64,000 nt of DNA, from assembly GCF_032190615.1 (NCBI RefSeq), contig NZ_JAVLAT010000001.1, positions 620,001 through 684,000 on the forward strand. The letters run 5' to 3'. Under the pieces are notes generated by a model. That model worked only from the letters and a program-made list of their open reading frames with translations. It was not told the origin of the DNA and did not search any database. The position numbers and the translations under genes were made by a program. Shown here one piece after another: positions 33,746 to 43,301 of this stretch. Positions within the stretch are counted from its first letter, which is position 1. Each line of letters starts with the position of its first letter. The DNA comes from Brucella pseudogrignonensis (lineage in GTDB: Bacteria > Pseudomonadota > Alphaproteobacteria > Rhizobiales > Rhizobiaceae).

Positions 33746-34861
33746 CTAGGCGAGGATCGGGTAATCCGTATATCCCTTGGCACCGCCGCCATACATATGC
33801 TGCTGATCCAGTTCATTGAGCGGCGCGTTTTCTTTAAAACGGCGCACCAGATCAGGGTTAGCAATAAACGGTTTTCCAAAGGCAACCACATCAGCGCGAC
33901 CGCTTTCGATTTCCTTTTCCGCCAGATCACGGTCATAGCCATTATTGACCATCCAAGCAGCTTTGCCACCGGCATCGCGATAAACCTGCTTGAGACGCGC
34001 ATAATCGAAAGGCTGTGGGCCCTGCTGGAAATCGCGCGGACCGCCTGTCGCACCTTCAATAATATGGACATAAGCAAGACCATATGAAGCGAGCTTATCG
34101 AGCACATAATCAAACAGCGGCTGCGGATCGGAATCCGATGCGTCATTGGCAGGCGTTACCGGCGAAAGACGAATACCCACCTTGCCCGGCGCAACCGACT
34201 TTGTGATTGCATCCACCACTTCAAACAGGAAGCGTGCGCGGTTTTCGATGGAGCCGCCATATTCATCGGTCCGGTGATTGCTGTCCGAACGCAGGAACTG
34301 ATCAATCAGATAGCCGTTTGCAGCATGAATTTCGACGCCGTCAAAACCAGCCACTTCGACAGCATTCTTTGCAGCCTTGGCATAAGTCGCAACGATCTCT
34401 GGAATCTCGCTCTTTTCCAGTGCACGTGGCTCTGAGGTTGGTGCAAACTCGCCGGTGCCGTCTGGATGCACGAGATAGGTCTTCGACTTGGCCGTGATAG
34501 CCGAAGGCGCTACCGGCTTGCCGCCATTTGGCTGTAGGCTGTCATGCGAAATACGGCCAACATGCCACATCTGCACGACGATCTTGCCGCCTGCGCTGTG
34601 AACAGCGTCGGTGACGCGCTTCCAGCCTGCAAGCTGCTCGTCCGAATAAAGGCCCGGCACATCGGCATAGCCCTGCCCCTGATGGCTGATCGGCGTTGCT
34701 TCAGTGATAATCAGACCAGCACTAGCGCGCTGTTCATAATAGGTGACGTTGAGGTCGTTTGGCACAGCGCGGGGCGAGCGGTTGCGCGTCAGCGGTGCCA
34801 TAACGATGCGGTTGGCAAGCTTGAGATCGCCGATTGTAACTGGATCGAACAATGTGGCCAT
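33746..34861 (-). CDS. Alkene reductase, Old Yellow Enzyme family (NemA-like)
   Basis: A 371-aa FMN-dependent NADPH oxidoreductase that reduces activated C=C bonds and nitro compounds. The N-terminus FDPVTIGDLKLANRIVMAPL and LTRNRS are typical. The ligand-binding His/Asn pair is in GVEIHAANGYLIDQFLRSDS, followed by NHRTDEYGGSIENRARF. FMN phosphate contacts lie in the C-terminal VVAFGKPFIANPDLV. An ArsR-type regulator is 50 bp upstream on the same strand, a common pairing for electrophile detoxification. Confidence 0.9.
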   Translation of the reverse strand: MATLFDPVTIGDLKLANRIVMAPLTRNRSPRAVPNDLNVTYYEQRASAGLIITEATPISHQGQGYADVPGLYSDEQLAGWKRVTDAVHSAGGKIVVQMWHVGRISHDSLQPNGGKPVAPSAITAKSKTYLVHPDGTGEFAPTSEPRALEKSEIPEIVATYAKAAKNAVEVAGFDGVEIHAANGYLIDQFLRSDSNHRTDEYGGSIENRARFLFEVVDAITKSVAPGKVGIRLSPVTPANDASDSDPQPLFDYVLDKLASYGLAYVHIIEGATGGPRDFQQGPQPFDYARLKQVYRDAGGKAAWMVNNGYDRDLAEKEIESGRADVVAFGKPFIANPDLVRRFKENAPLNELDQQHMYGGGAKGYTDYPILA

Positions 34862-34911
34862 AGATGCATTTCCTTCAAATGGGAACGATTGGGCGGATTA
34901 GTAAAATGGGA

Positions 34912-35232
34912 TTAAAGATCGGATAGCGATTTGAGCAAGGCGGCAATTGCCTCCTCATCGCGCTTGTAGAAGGTCCATTGGCCAACGCGGTTGGGCGTAA
35001 TCAGCCCCACTTTGGTCAGCACGGACAAATGAGCAGAAACGGTGGATTGCGACAGGCCACACCGTTCAAACTGACCGGCGCACACGCCCATCTCCAAAGA
35101 CATGTGCTGAGCGGAGAAATGCTTCTCCGGCTGCTTGAGCCAGCTTAAAATGTCGAGACGAACTGGATGGCCAAGTGCCTTGAGTATCTCGTCCAACGGC
35201 ATAGCTGTTGCTATAGATTGATTATCCGACAT
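34912..35232 (-). CDS. ArsR-family regulator upstream of Old Yellow Enzyme
   Basis: A 106-aa winged-helix repressor: LKALGHPVRLDILSWLKQPE and LSQSTVSAHLSVLTKVGLIT, then GQWTFYKRDEEAI as the wing. Two cysteines flank the turn before the recognition helix (MGVCAGQFERCGLSQ) and could sense metals, thiols or electrophiles. The start at 35232 has AGGTGA seven bases upstream. It probably controls itself and the alkene reductase gene downstream. Confidence 0.8.
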   Translation of the reverse strand: MSDNQSIATAMPLDEILKALGHPVRLDILSWLKQPEKHFSAQHMSLEMGVCAGQFERCGLSQSTVSAHLSVLTKVGLITPNRVGQWTFYKRDEEAIAALLKSLSDL

Positions 35233-35426
35233 CAAGGTCACCTCGCTGATCTTCATTCATATCGTCATTTCACGATATATGTATCGCTCAATTCCGATTT
35301 TAAAAGACCCTGCGCGTTCACAGGGGCGTGAACAAAAATATACGTGCTTTCCTGTGGACCATTATGGCGGTCGTGATTGCGTCAAAAACCTATCCGACTA
35401 TGTTCGCGTAAAGATTTGAGATTGGA

Positions 35427-37739
35427 ATGAATATGGCCAACGATATTAAGCGCATTGCCGCAATCATTGCAGCGGAGATCAACGCAAAGCCCGAACAGGC
35501 CATAGCAGCCATTGGTCTTCTCGATGAAGGCTCGACTGTGCCGTTCGTCGCCCGTTACCGCAAAGAAGTCACCGGCGGACTTGACGACACGCAATTGCGC
35601 ACGCTGGATGAGCGACTTTCTTATCTGCGTGAACTTGAAGCACGGCGCACCTCCATTCTGGAATCGATCCGCGGGCAAGAAAAGCTGACGCCAGAACTGG
35701 AGCTCAAAATCGCAGGCGTCCAGACCAAGGCCGAGCTTGAAGACCTGTATCTTCCCTATAAACCCAAGCGACGCACCAAAGCGGAAATCGCACGCGAACG
35801 TGGTCTTGGACCGCTTGCCGAAGCTATTCTGAGCGACCGCAGACTGGTCCCTGCCGAGATTGCCACACAATATGTCACCGGCGATGTTGCCGATGTGAAG
35901 GCAGCTCTTGAAGGCGCGCGCGACATCATTGCCGAAGGCTTCACCGAGAATGCTGAACTGATCGGTAATCTGCGTAACTATCTCAAAGAACGCGCGGTGC
36001 TCCGTTCGCGCGTTGTCGACGGCAAGCAGGAGGCAGGCGCAAAGTTCTCCGATTATTTCGACCATTCCGAACGCTGGGCAAATGTTGCAGGCCACCGCGC
36101 TCTGGCCATGCTGCGCGGTCGCAATGAGGATTTTCTGTCGCTCGACATTGAAATCGACGCCGACGACACCTCCCCGGTAAAGCCGGTCGAACGCAAAATT
36201 GCAGCCGCCTATAATATTGGTGCAACGCTTCCAGGCGATCGCTGGCTGATGGAAGTTGCAGGCTGGGCATGGCGCGTCAAGCTCTCGCTCTCCTTGTCAC
36301 TCGACCTCATGCGCGACCTGCGTGAACGCGCCGAGGAAGAAGCCATCAACGTCTTCGCCCGCAACTTGAAAGACCTCTTGCTCGCCGCCCCTGCCGGTTC
36401 GCGTGCCACCATGGGCCTTGATCCGGGCATCCGCACCGGCGTCAAAGTCGCAATCGTCGATGGCACTGGCAAACTCCTCGACACAACAACGGTCTACCCG
36501 TTTCCGCCAAAGAACGATGTGCGTGGCACACAGGCCGAGCTTGCAAGCCTGATCCGTAAACACAAGATCGAGCTGATTGCGATTGGCAACGGCACAGGCA
36601 GCCGCGAAACCGAACGTCTTGTCGTGGATATGCTCAACGACCTGCCAGCGCCAAAACCGCTCAAAGTCATCGTGTCGGAAGCAGGTGCATCGGTCTATTC
36701 GGCGTCAGAAGCCGCAGCCGCCGAATTTCCGCAGCTCGACGTATCGCTGCGCGGTGCGGTTTCCATCGCCCGCCGCCTGCAGGACCCATTGGCGGAACTC
36801 GTCAAGATCGAACCGAAATCCATCGGCGTTGGCCAGTATCAGCATGATGTCGATCAGTCCCGTCTGGCGCGTTCGCTCGATGCAGTGGTCGAAGATGCCG
36901 TGAACGCTGTCGGGGTTGATCTCAACACGGCATCCGCCTCACTGCTGGCGCGTGTATCGGGTCTGGGAAAGTCGCTCGCCGAGGCAATTGTTACGCATCG
37001 CGATCAAGCGGGAGCCTTCAAGAACCGCAAGGAGCTTCTGAAAGTCGCCCGCCTCGGCAATCGCGCTTTTGAACAATGCGCAGGCTTTCTGCGTATCGCC
37101 AACGGCACCGAGCCGCTTGATGCGTCCTCCGTTCACCCGGAAGCCTATGGCGTTGCAAAGAAAATCATTTCCGCCTGTGGCCGCGATGTGCGCAGCCTCA
37201 TGGGTGACAGTGCGGCATTGAAAGCGCTTGATCCGCGTGTCTTTGTTGATGAGCGTTTTGGTCTGCCAACCGTGCGTGACATTATCGCCGAGCTCGACAA
37301 GCCGGGCCGCGATCCGCGCCCTGAATTCAGGACCGCGACCTTTGCCGATGGCATTGATGACATCAAAGACCTGAAACCCGGCATGATACTGGAAGGCACA
37401 GTTACCAATGTTGCGGCCTTTGGTGCGTTTGTCGATATCGGTGTGCATCAGGACGGACTTGTCCATGTTTCGCAACTCGCTGATAAGTTTGTTAAAGACC
37501 CGCATGAAGTGGTCAAGGCTGGCGATGTGGTGAAGGTGCGCGTGACCGAAGTGGATGTGCCACGCAAGCGTATCGGCCTCACGATGAGAAAGGACGGCGG
37601 CGAAGCCACTGCCCCGCGCAACAATGCACAGCGCGATGCAAGACCCGCGCAAAAGCAGAACTTCACCCCGCGCAAACACGAGCAGCCATCAACTGGCGGT
37701 TTCGGTGCAGCCCTTCTGGAAGCGATGAAGAAGAAATAA
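35427..37739 (+). CDS. tex: Transcription accessory protein Tex
   Basis: A 770-aa nucleic-acid-binding protein. Domains in order: N-terminal helical Tex region ([20 protein letters not shown]), YqgF/RNase H-like fold (about 320-450; [20 protein letters not shown]), helix-hairpin-helix repeats (about 490-560; [20 protein letters not shown]), and a C-terminal S1 domain (about 650-725; [20 protein letters not shown]). A basic disordered tail follows. Tex influences transcription, stress survival and virulence genes in several bacteria. ATG 35433 is an equally possible start. Monocistronic. Confidence 0.95.
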   Translation: MNMANDIKRIAAIIAAEINAKPEQAIAAIGLLDEGSTVPFVARYRKEVTGGLDDTQLRTLDERLSYLRELEARRTSILESIRGQEKLTPELELKIAGVQTKAELEDLYLPYKPKRRTKAEIARERGLGPLAEAILSDRRLVPAEIATQYVTGDVADVKAALEGARDIIAEGFTENAELIGNLRNYLKERAVLRSRVVDGKQEAGAKFSDYFDHSERWANVAGHRALAMLRGRNEDFLSLDIEIDADDTSPVKPVERKIAAAYNIGATLPGDRWLMEVAGWAWRVKLSLSLSLDLMRDLRERAEEEAINVFARNLKDLLLAAPAGSRATMGLDPGIRTGVKVAIVDGTGKLLDTTTVYPFPPKNDVRGTQAELASLIRKHKIELIAIGNGTGSRETERLVVDMLNDLPAPKPLKVIVSEAGASVYSASEAAAAEFPQLDVSLRGAVSIARRLQDPLAELVKIEPKSIGVGQYQHDVDQSRLARSLDAVVEDAVNAVGVDLNTASASLLARVSGLGKSLAEAIVTHRDQAGAFKNRKELLKVARLGNRAFEQCAGFLRIANGTEPLDASSVHPEAYGVAKKIISACGRDVRSLMGDSAALKALDPRVFVDERFGLPTVRDIIAELDKPGRDPRPEFRTATFADGIDDIKDLKPGMILEGTVTNVAAFGAFVDIGVHQDGLVHVSQLADKFVKDPHEVVKAGDVVKVRVTEVDVPRKRIGLTMRKDGGEATAPRNNAQRDARPAQKQNFTPRKHEQPSTGGFGAALLEAMKKK

Positions 37740-37741
37740 GA

Positions 37742-37770
37742 AAAAGGGCGGCTTCAACAGCCGCCCTTTT
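37742..37770. terminator. Bidirectional terminator between tex and ABC ATPase gene
   Basis: AAAAGGGCGGC (37742-37752) pairs with GCCGCCCTTTT (37760-37770), with A/T runs, between convergent genes. Confidence 0.9.
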
Positions 37771-37775
37771 CACAT

Positions 37776-38891
37776 TCAGATCTTGTTGCCGATTGGAAAG
37801 CCGGTGGAGACTTTTCTCACCGGCATTTCATCGGTGGGAATAATCCAGCCACCGCGAATGGCGACACGCACTTCATCGCCTTCTTCCAGTCTTACCGGAT
37901 CGCGCACTTCAAAATGCAGGTGAATATCCGGTTTTGTCAGCGGATGTGCCTCGATACGCGAACCGCCACCGCGATAGACCGAACGCTTGACCCGCACGGG
38001 AATGCCGCCGACCTCGGTCAATGCCAGATCTTCTGAACGAATGCAGAGCTGCGCATTGGCACGCGGCATTTCAATGCCGGAACAACGCACCTCAGCACGG
38101 CTGCCCAGCACCAGCGCCTCGCAATGTCCCGCTTGCGCAAAAGACACCACTTCCGCCGGCAGAACCATGCCATGCGCGATGAAGGACGCGACCATTTCGC
38201 TGGCCGGTTCCTCATAAAGCTTGCGCGGCGTATCGAACTGCTGAAGCTTGCCGTGATTGAGAACTGCAATCCGGTCAGCAAGCGCCATGGCCTCGGCCTG
38301 GTCATGCGTGATGTAGATAATCGTCGTACCGGTGCGCTTGTGGAAAGCCGCAAACTCGTCTTCCATCGAAGCCCGCAGGTGCACATCGAGATTGGCAAGC
38401 GGTTCGTCAAACAAGACCAGCGAAGGGGCTGCGACCAGACACCGCGCCAAAGCCACACGCTGCCGCTGGCCACCCGATAGATTGGCCGGGCGGCGATCAC
38501 CAAACCCGTCCAGATCGACCAGCGCAAGCGCTTCTTTCACGCGACGTTCACGCTCGGCTTTGGCAACCTTTGCCACCCGCAGACTATAGCCCACATTCTC
38601 GGCGACCGTCATATGCGGCCAGAGCGCATAATTCTGGAAGACAATACCGACCTGCCGCTTTTCGGGTGGCACATTACCGTCCACATGGGAAACGCGATTG
38701 TCACCAATATGGATTTCGCCCCCGTCAACATCTTCAAAACCAGCAATCATCCGCAGAAGCGTGGTCTTACCGCAGCCAGATGGTCCGAGAATGGCAACAA
38801 ACTCGCCATCCTTCACATCGAGCGACACGTCAGACAGGGCCTGGAACTCGTTGAACACTTTGGAAACAGAAGCGATTTTCAGTCGCGCCAT
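37776..38891 (-). CDS. ABC transporter ATP-binding protein (FbpC/PhnT class)
   Basis: A 371-aa ATPase with Walker A GPSGCGKTT, signature LSGGQRQRVALARCL, Walker B LVLFDEPLANLD and the H-loop YITHD. The C-terminal TOBE-type domain (about 280-360) is regulatory. It belongs to the ferric/spermidine/2-aminoethylphosphonate class. Its start overlaps the permease gene by 13 bases. Last gene of the SBP-permease-ATPase unit. Confidence 0.88.
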   Translation of the reverse strand: MARLKIASVSKVFNEFQALSDVSLDVKDGEFVAILGPSGCGKTTLLRMIAGFEDVDGGEIHIGDNRVSHVDGNVPPEKRQVGIVFQNYALWPHMTVAENVGYSLRVAKVAKAERERRVKEALALVDLDGFGDRRPANLSGGQRQRVALARCLVAAPSLVLFDEPLANLDVHLRASMEDEFAAFHKRTGTTIIYITHDQAEAMALADRIAVLNHGKLQQFDTPRKLYEEPASEMVASFIAHGMVLPAEVVSFAQAGHCEALVLGSRAEVRCSGIEMPRANAQLCIRSEDLALTEVGGIPVRVKRSVYRGGGSRIEAHPLTKPDIHLHFEVRDPVRLEEGDEVRVAIRGGWIIPTDEMPVRKVSTGFPIGNKI

Positions 38892-40579
38892 GGCAGCACC
38901 CCGTTTGGAAGACGCCGCGCAAACAGATTTGTTGCAAGCATCAGCATGAATGTCACCGCAACGGCCAGAATGGATATGGCAGCCGCATAGGCGGAATCGC
39001 CCGCCTGTTCAAAAGAAAACATCACCACGCCCAGCGTTTCCGATCCCGACGCCCATAAAAGCGCTGAAACCGTCAGCTCACAGAATGCGGTCATGAAAAT
39101 AAGCACGCCGCCTGCAAGCGTCGCTGGTGCGACAAGAGGAAATATAATGGTCCTGAGGCGATAGAAAAGGCCAGCGCCTGCAATTCGCGCGGCTTCTTCC
39201 AGCGCACGGTCAATCTGATGCAAACCAGCAACCGTTGGCCGCAGCGCCAGCACGAAGAAGCGCGCAAGATAGGCAAACAGGATAATCCAGAGCGTGTTAT
39301 AAAGGCTGACACCCACCACTGGCAGCGGCTTCAAGAACATCAGCAGGCAAGCAATGGCCAGCACGACACCCGGTAACGCATAGGGCATCTCGGCGGCGAA
39401 GTTGAGGATCGGCGTCCAGCGCCGTTTGCGCCATGCAAGCATATAGGCAAGCGGAACCGCAATCAGCACAGCAAAGACGGCCGCCGCAAAGGACAGCATC
39501 AGGCTATTGCCAAAGGCACGCGCGGAACCACCATGTTCAAACATGACAAAGCGGAAGTTCTCCAGCGTGGCCGTCGCAAATGTCAGCGGCACGCCATAGG
39601 CCGGAACCAGTGCTGAAAGCGTCAAACCAATCAGCGGCAGAAACAGCACGATGACGATCAACAGCCATGCAGCCAGTTCCGCCCATATGCGCCATGCGCC
39701 AAGCGCAAAAGGTGCAGCTGGAAGCGACGTTGAAACAATGCGGAAGTCGCGACGCCGCGAGGCATAGTCCTGTGCTGCGATCCCTGCCATGGCGATCAGA
39801 CCAATCAACACAGAGAGTACGGCAACACTCGACAGCACGGCTGGCCCGCCGCCCGCAAGACGCTGATAAATCAGCGTTGGCAGAACGAGATAATTCGATG
39901 GAATGCCAAGAAATGCCGGGATGCCGAAATTGCCGACGCACGACACGAAAGCCAAAGCCGCAGCACCGATGATCGATGGCGTCATCAGCGGCAGAATGAT
40001 GGTGCGAAGAACGGTCCATTTGCTGGCACCAGCACTCAGGCCCGCTTCCACCAATTCACGCGGGAGCTTGCGCAAGCCCGCCCGCACAATCAGAAAGACC
40101 AGCGGTCCATATTGTACGCCAAGCAGAAAAATAATGCCCCAGACGGAATAGAGCGGATTGCGGCTTCCCAGTGGCGGCGCCATGCCGATGATCTTGAGGA
40201 ACTGGCTGGAAGGTCCGAAAAGCTGGAGCCACGCCAGCGCAGTTACCTGTGGCGCAATCAGCAGCGGGGTCACATAGAAAAGCACGAAGATATTGCGCCC
40301 GCGCATATCTGTAAGGCCGACGAGCAAGGCCGCCACAATGCCAAACACAAGTGCCAGCAGCGTACCGCCAATACCGATCTGCAGGGAATGCCAAGTGGCA
40401 ACCCATGTGGAACGGCTGCTCAATGTTTCGGAAAGAACCGATGTCGAAAATTGTCCCTGCGGCGCAACAAGCTCAACAAGCAGCCGTGCCATTGGAAGCA
40501 GCGACAAAACAGCAACAATCAGCGTGACGCCAACAATCAGGGCCGTATCACGGCCCTGAATATATCGAAACATGCGCAT
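38879..40579 (-). CDS. ABC transporter permease, fused two-domain (FbpB/PhnU class)
   Basis: A 566-aa inner-membrane protein made of two consecutive permease domains, about 12 hydrophobic helices. Each half has an EAA loop (VEAGLSAGASKWTVLRTIIL and EEAARIAGAGLFYRLRTIIF). Such fused permeases occur in ferric iron and 2-aminoethylphosphonate importers. It lies eight bases after the binding-protein gene. Confidence 0.88.
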   Translation of the reverse strand: MRMFRYIQGRDTALIVGVTLIVAVLSLLPMARLLVELVAPQGQFSTSVLSETLSSRSTWVATWHSLQIGIGGTLLALVFGIVAALLVGLTDMRGRNIFVLFYVTPLLIAPQVTALAWLQLFGPSSQFLKIIGMAPPLGSRNPLYSVWGIIFLLGVQYGPLVFLIVRAGLRKLPRELVEAGLSAGASKWTVLRTIILPLMTPSIIGAAALAFVSCVGNFGIPAFLGIPSNYLVLPTLIYQRLAGGGPAVLSSVAVLSVLIGLIAMAGIAAQDYASRRRDFRIVSTSLPAAPFALGAWRIWAELAAWLLIVIVLFLPLIGLTLSALVPAYGVPLTFATATLENFRFVMFEHGGSARAFGNSLMLSFAAAVFAVLIAVPLAYMLAWRKRRWTPILNFAAEMPYALPGVVLAIACLLMFLKPLPVVGVSLYNTLWIILFAYLARFFVLALRPTVAGLHQIDRALEEAARIAGAGLFYRLRTIIFPLVAPATLAGGVLIFMTAFCELTVSALLWASGSETLGVVMFSFEQAGDSAYAAAISILAVAVTFMLMLATNLFARRLPNGVLPWRD

Positions 40580-40587
40580 TTTAGACT

Positions 40588-41568
40588 TTATCCGCCAAAC
40601 AGCTCAGAAAACTGCTTCTTGTCGGCATCCGTCTGATTGAGAACCTTTTGGGTATCAATCGACATGATGTTGATCTTGGTGCCTTCTGGCAGCCATGCAG
40701 GACGGCCAACACTTTCCTTGGCAGGCAGATAGCCCTGCTCCAATGCCAGCTTCTGACCATCATCCGACAGGATGAAGTCCACGAACTTCTTGGCACCATC
40801 GACGTTCTTGGCGGTCGCCATGATCGCAACTGGTTCGGTTACGGCAGGCACACCTTCCGACGGAAACACGAACTCGATCGGCGAACCCTTGGCCTTGGCG
40901 TTGAGCGCCATGAAATCCACCAGAATGCCATATGGCTTTTCGCCACTTGCAACCGACTTCAGCACAGCACCATTGCCCTTAACGCTTGCAAGTTGATTGG
41001 CTTTGAGGTTCTTGAAATAGTCCCAGCCAAGATCCTTATCGAGCGCAAAGCCGCTTAAGAGATAAGCCGCAGCACCCGAATAAAGCGGGCTTGGCATGAC
41101 AACCTGACCCTTATAGTCCGCCTTGGCGAGATCGGCCCAATGTCCAGGCTTTTGTGCAGCGCCTGTATTATAAGCAATGCCGGTGGTAATCAGCTTGGAG
41201 CCGAAATAGGTCTTGTCAGCGTCATAACTATCGGCGGAAAAACCATCGACCTTAGCCTCGGTGTAAGGCAGAAGGCGCTTGTCCTTCTTGAGACCTTCCA
41301 TCGTCACCGCATCAGCGATCAGCAGAACATCAGGTTGCGGCGCGCCAGCCGAAAATTCGGCGGCAAGCTTGGTGAGGAGTTCGCTCGTACCTGAGCGGAA
41401 AATCTGCACATCCGTGTCCGGATTGGCCTTGCGGAAAGCTTCAACCGTCTTGGTCGCATCAGCTTCTGGCTGCGAGGTGTAAAGCGTCAACGTGTCGGCC
41501 TGCGCAACAACGATAGACAGAGCAAGAAGAGCAGGAATTGCTGTAGCGCGCTTCAGCATCTTGGTCAT
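40588..41568 (-). CDS. Periplasmic binding protein, ferric/AEP class
   Basis: A 326-aa extracellular solute-binding protein of family 1, AfuA/FbpA-like fold. The signal peptide ends at about VVAQA; LTLYTSQPEADATKTVEAFR opens the mature domain. The paired tyrosines (YY) that bind iron in FbpA are absent at the expected C-terminal site, so iron is unlikely; 2-aminoethylphosphonate or another small anion or zwitterion is possible. The start at 41568 has GAGGAAAG upstream; the frame is open to 41697 without support. Confidence 0.82.
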   Translation of the reverse strand: MTKMLKRATAIPALLALSIVVAQADTLTLYTSQPEADATKTVEAFRKANPDTDVQIFRSGTSELLTKLAAEFSAGAPQPDVLLIADAVTMEGLKKDKRLLPYTEAKVDGFSADSYDADKTYFGSKLITTGIAYNTGAAQKPGHWADLAKADYKGQVVMPSPLYSGAAAYLLSGFALDKDLGWDYFKNLKANQLASVKGNGAVLKSVASGEKPYGILVDFMALNAKAKGSPIEFVFPSEGVPAVTEPVAIMATAKNVDGAKKFVDFILSDDGQKLALEQGYLPAKESVGRPAWLPEGTKINIMSIDTQKVLNQTDADKKQFSELFGG

Positions 41569-41763
41569 GGCGTTCTTTCCTCGAATTTCTGTGTGGTTTT
41601 CAGCAGCATGTGCCGCCGCTCCAGCGTGATTGCGCTGCATACGAGCCGAAATGGCGCAGATACTGTCATATCGAGAAGCGCGATCATTCCTGTTCATGAC
41701 TCACCTGTCAAACAAATCTCTAAAACATCTGCCAGAAAATCGGAACTGATTACAGAAAGCAAA
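41569..41763 (-). other. Leader and promoter region of the ferric/AEP-class importer
   Basis: Nearly 200 bp upstream of the binding-protein gene, without a convincing gene. The binding-protein frame stays open through most of it but is not conserved. The nearest structure is the amaA terminator at 41764-41800. Confidence 0.4.
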
Positions 41764-41800
41764 ATGCCCTCCGGCAGATTTTTGATCCGCAGAAGGGCAT
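41764..41800 (-). terminator. Terminator-like hairpin downstream of amaA
   Basis: ATGCCCT (41764-41770) pairs with AGGGCAT (41794-41800), with partly paired inner bases; on the minus strand TTTTGCTTTC follows. It probably ends the amaA transcript. Confidence 0.65.
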
Positions 41801-41823
41801 CGATCCAACGATCATTTTACCTT

Positions 41824-41854
41824 CCGCATCCCTTCCACTCTGGAAGCGATGCGG
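41824..41854 (-). other. Strong hairpin between amaA and its terminator
   Basis: CCGCATC (41824-41830) pairs with GATGCGG (41848-41854), then CTTCCA with TGGAAG around a 3-base loop. It lies about 40 bp after the amaA stop codon, before the terminator hairpin on the minus strand. It may be a 3' stabilising stem. Confidence 0.55.
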
Positions 41855-41892
41855 ATGCCATAAAGGACTTAGACTTCAATTATATGACAGTC

Positions 41893-43176
41893 TCAAATAA
41901 TTATCTCAGCCGCATGTGCCACCTGAGCGCCTGCTTCATAATAGGCTTCACGCAGACCGCGGAAACTCTGTTCTTTTGGATCGCTGACCGGAAGCGGCAG
42001 ATCAGCCTGGCTGATTTCGCCTGAAACGAGTTTCGCCAGATGTTTGCCGAACACTGTGCCCGGCGCAATGCCACGACCGTTATAGCCGGAGAAGCCTACA
42101 ACATTGCGTGCAAGGCGATGGAACTTCGGCAGACTGTCATTGGTCATGCCGATCTTGCCATACCATTCCGATTCAAATTCCACGTCGCCGATTTGCGGGA
42201 AGAGACGCTTGAGCGACTTCTTTGCCCATGCCTTATGCACACTCGCACCCGTATTGCGCAGCGCACCGACGCTGCCAAACACAAGACGGCCCTGCTGGTC
42301 AAAGCGGAAAGACGACAGAACTTCCTTGGTGTCCCAAGCGCCCTGACGCTCCGGCAGAATCGAACGCTTGATATTGTCCGAGAGAGGCTTGGTGGCCATG
42401 TTGAAATAGGGCAGATGCACAAGCTCGGCGCGCACTTCCGGCCATGGCACATTAGTATAGGCGTTGGTTGCAACCACGATCCAGTCAGCCGTAACCGTGC
42501 CGGAAGCCGTCCTGACCACCCATTTGCCATTCTGTTCGCTGGCGCCGATCACAGGGCTTTGCGTGAAAATCCGGGCACCCGCAGCAACGGCTGCATGCGC
42601 AAGCCCGCGCACATAGGCAAGCGGCTGAATTGTTCCGGCGCGCAGATCGAGCAGCGATCCGGAATAGGCCTTGGTGCCGACCTTGGCTTCGGTTTCCTTT
42701 GCGTCGAGCAGCTTCACATTGGCACCGCGCCGCGCCCATTGTTCATAGCGGTCTTCAAGCTCCTTGAGACCTTTCTTACCAACAGCGCAATGCAGTGTAC
42801 CCTGCTTTTCCACTTCGCAGGCAATCTTGTGTTTCTCGATGATTTCAAAAACCAGCTTCGGCGCATTGCCGAGCACATCAAGCAGACGGTCGCCATATTG
42901 CTGGCCAAGCACGCCCGGCAAATCATCCGGCATCACCCACATGCCAGCATTGACAAGGCCCACATTGCGACCGGAACCACCATAGCCGATCTCAACGCCT
43001 TCCAGTACGACGGCGTTGGTGCCTTTTTCAGCCAGATGCAAAGCCGTCGAAAGGCCGGTAAATCCGCCGCCCACGATCACCACATCGGCGGCCAGGTCAC
43101 CATTCAGCGACGTGGTCTTCGGTGCAGCAGGAGCGGTCTTTTCCCAAAGGCCATGCGAGCGCGGATCGTTCAACAT
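41893..43176 (-). CDS. amaA: FAD-dependent oxidase, probable L-pipecolate oxidase AmaA
   Basis: A 427-aa flavoprotein of the D-amino-acid oxidase (DAO) superfamily. The FAD Rossmann motif is DVVIVGGGFTGLSTALHLAE (about residues 31-50) with E59 for the ribose; the C-terminal FAD motif is GFSGYNGRGIAPGTVFGKHL. The proposed reaction is oxidation of L-pipecolate to piperideine-6-carboxylate in lysine breakdown. The assignment rests on the neighbours: LysR, hglS and amaB are the same set found with amaA in Pseudomonas putida. On its own it could be another secondary-amine oxidase. Confidence 0.72.
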   Translation of the reverse strand: MLNDPRSHGLWEKTAPAAPKTTSLNGDLAADVVIVGGGFTGLSTALHLAEKGTNAVVLEGVEIGYGGSGRNVGLVNAGMWVMPDDLPGVLGQQYGDRLLDVLGNAPKLVFEIIEKHKIACEVEKQGTLHCAVGKKGLKELEDRYEQWARRGANVKLLDAKETEAKVGTKAYSGSLLDLRAGTIQPLAYVRGLAHAAVAAGARIFTQSPVIGASEQNGKWVVRTASGTVTADWIVVATNAYTNVPWPEVRAELVHLPYFNMATKPLSDNIKRSILPERQGAWDTKEVLSSFRFDQQGRLVFGSVGALRNTGASVHKAWAKKSLKRLFPQIGDVEFESEWYGKIGMTNDSLPKFHRLARNVVGFSGYNGRGIAPGTVFGKHLAKLVSGEISQADLPLPVSDPKEQSFRGLREAYYEAGAQVAHAAEIII

Positions 43177-43301
43177 TCAAGACAACCATTTCGTATAATG
43201 AAAAACCGGCGACTAGTGCCGTGCTGGCTATTTCACGCCGCGGAAGCCACAAGGACAGCAATATTTGCGCAACAATTCATGCTCGTTCGGAATGACCTAT
43301 A

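Noticed and set aside
34912-35232. Cysteine-bearing insertion in the ArsR regulator, considered as novel
   Set aside because: From memory, similar GVC-containing segments before the recognition helix occur in many ArsR proteins of this subgroup, so it is not unusual in itself.
36939-37679. Long minus-strand open frame opposite tex
   Set aside because: It is a shadow of the well-conserved tex coding sequence; its translation has no recognisable domain or ribosome site.
37776-41568. Assignment as a ferric iron importer
   Set aside because: The binding protein lacks a visible YY iron-ligand pair and no iron-regulator box was recognised upstream, so only the broad class is given.
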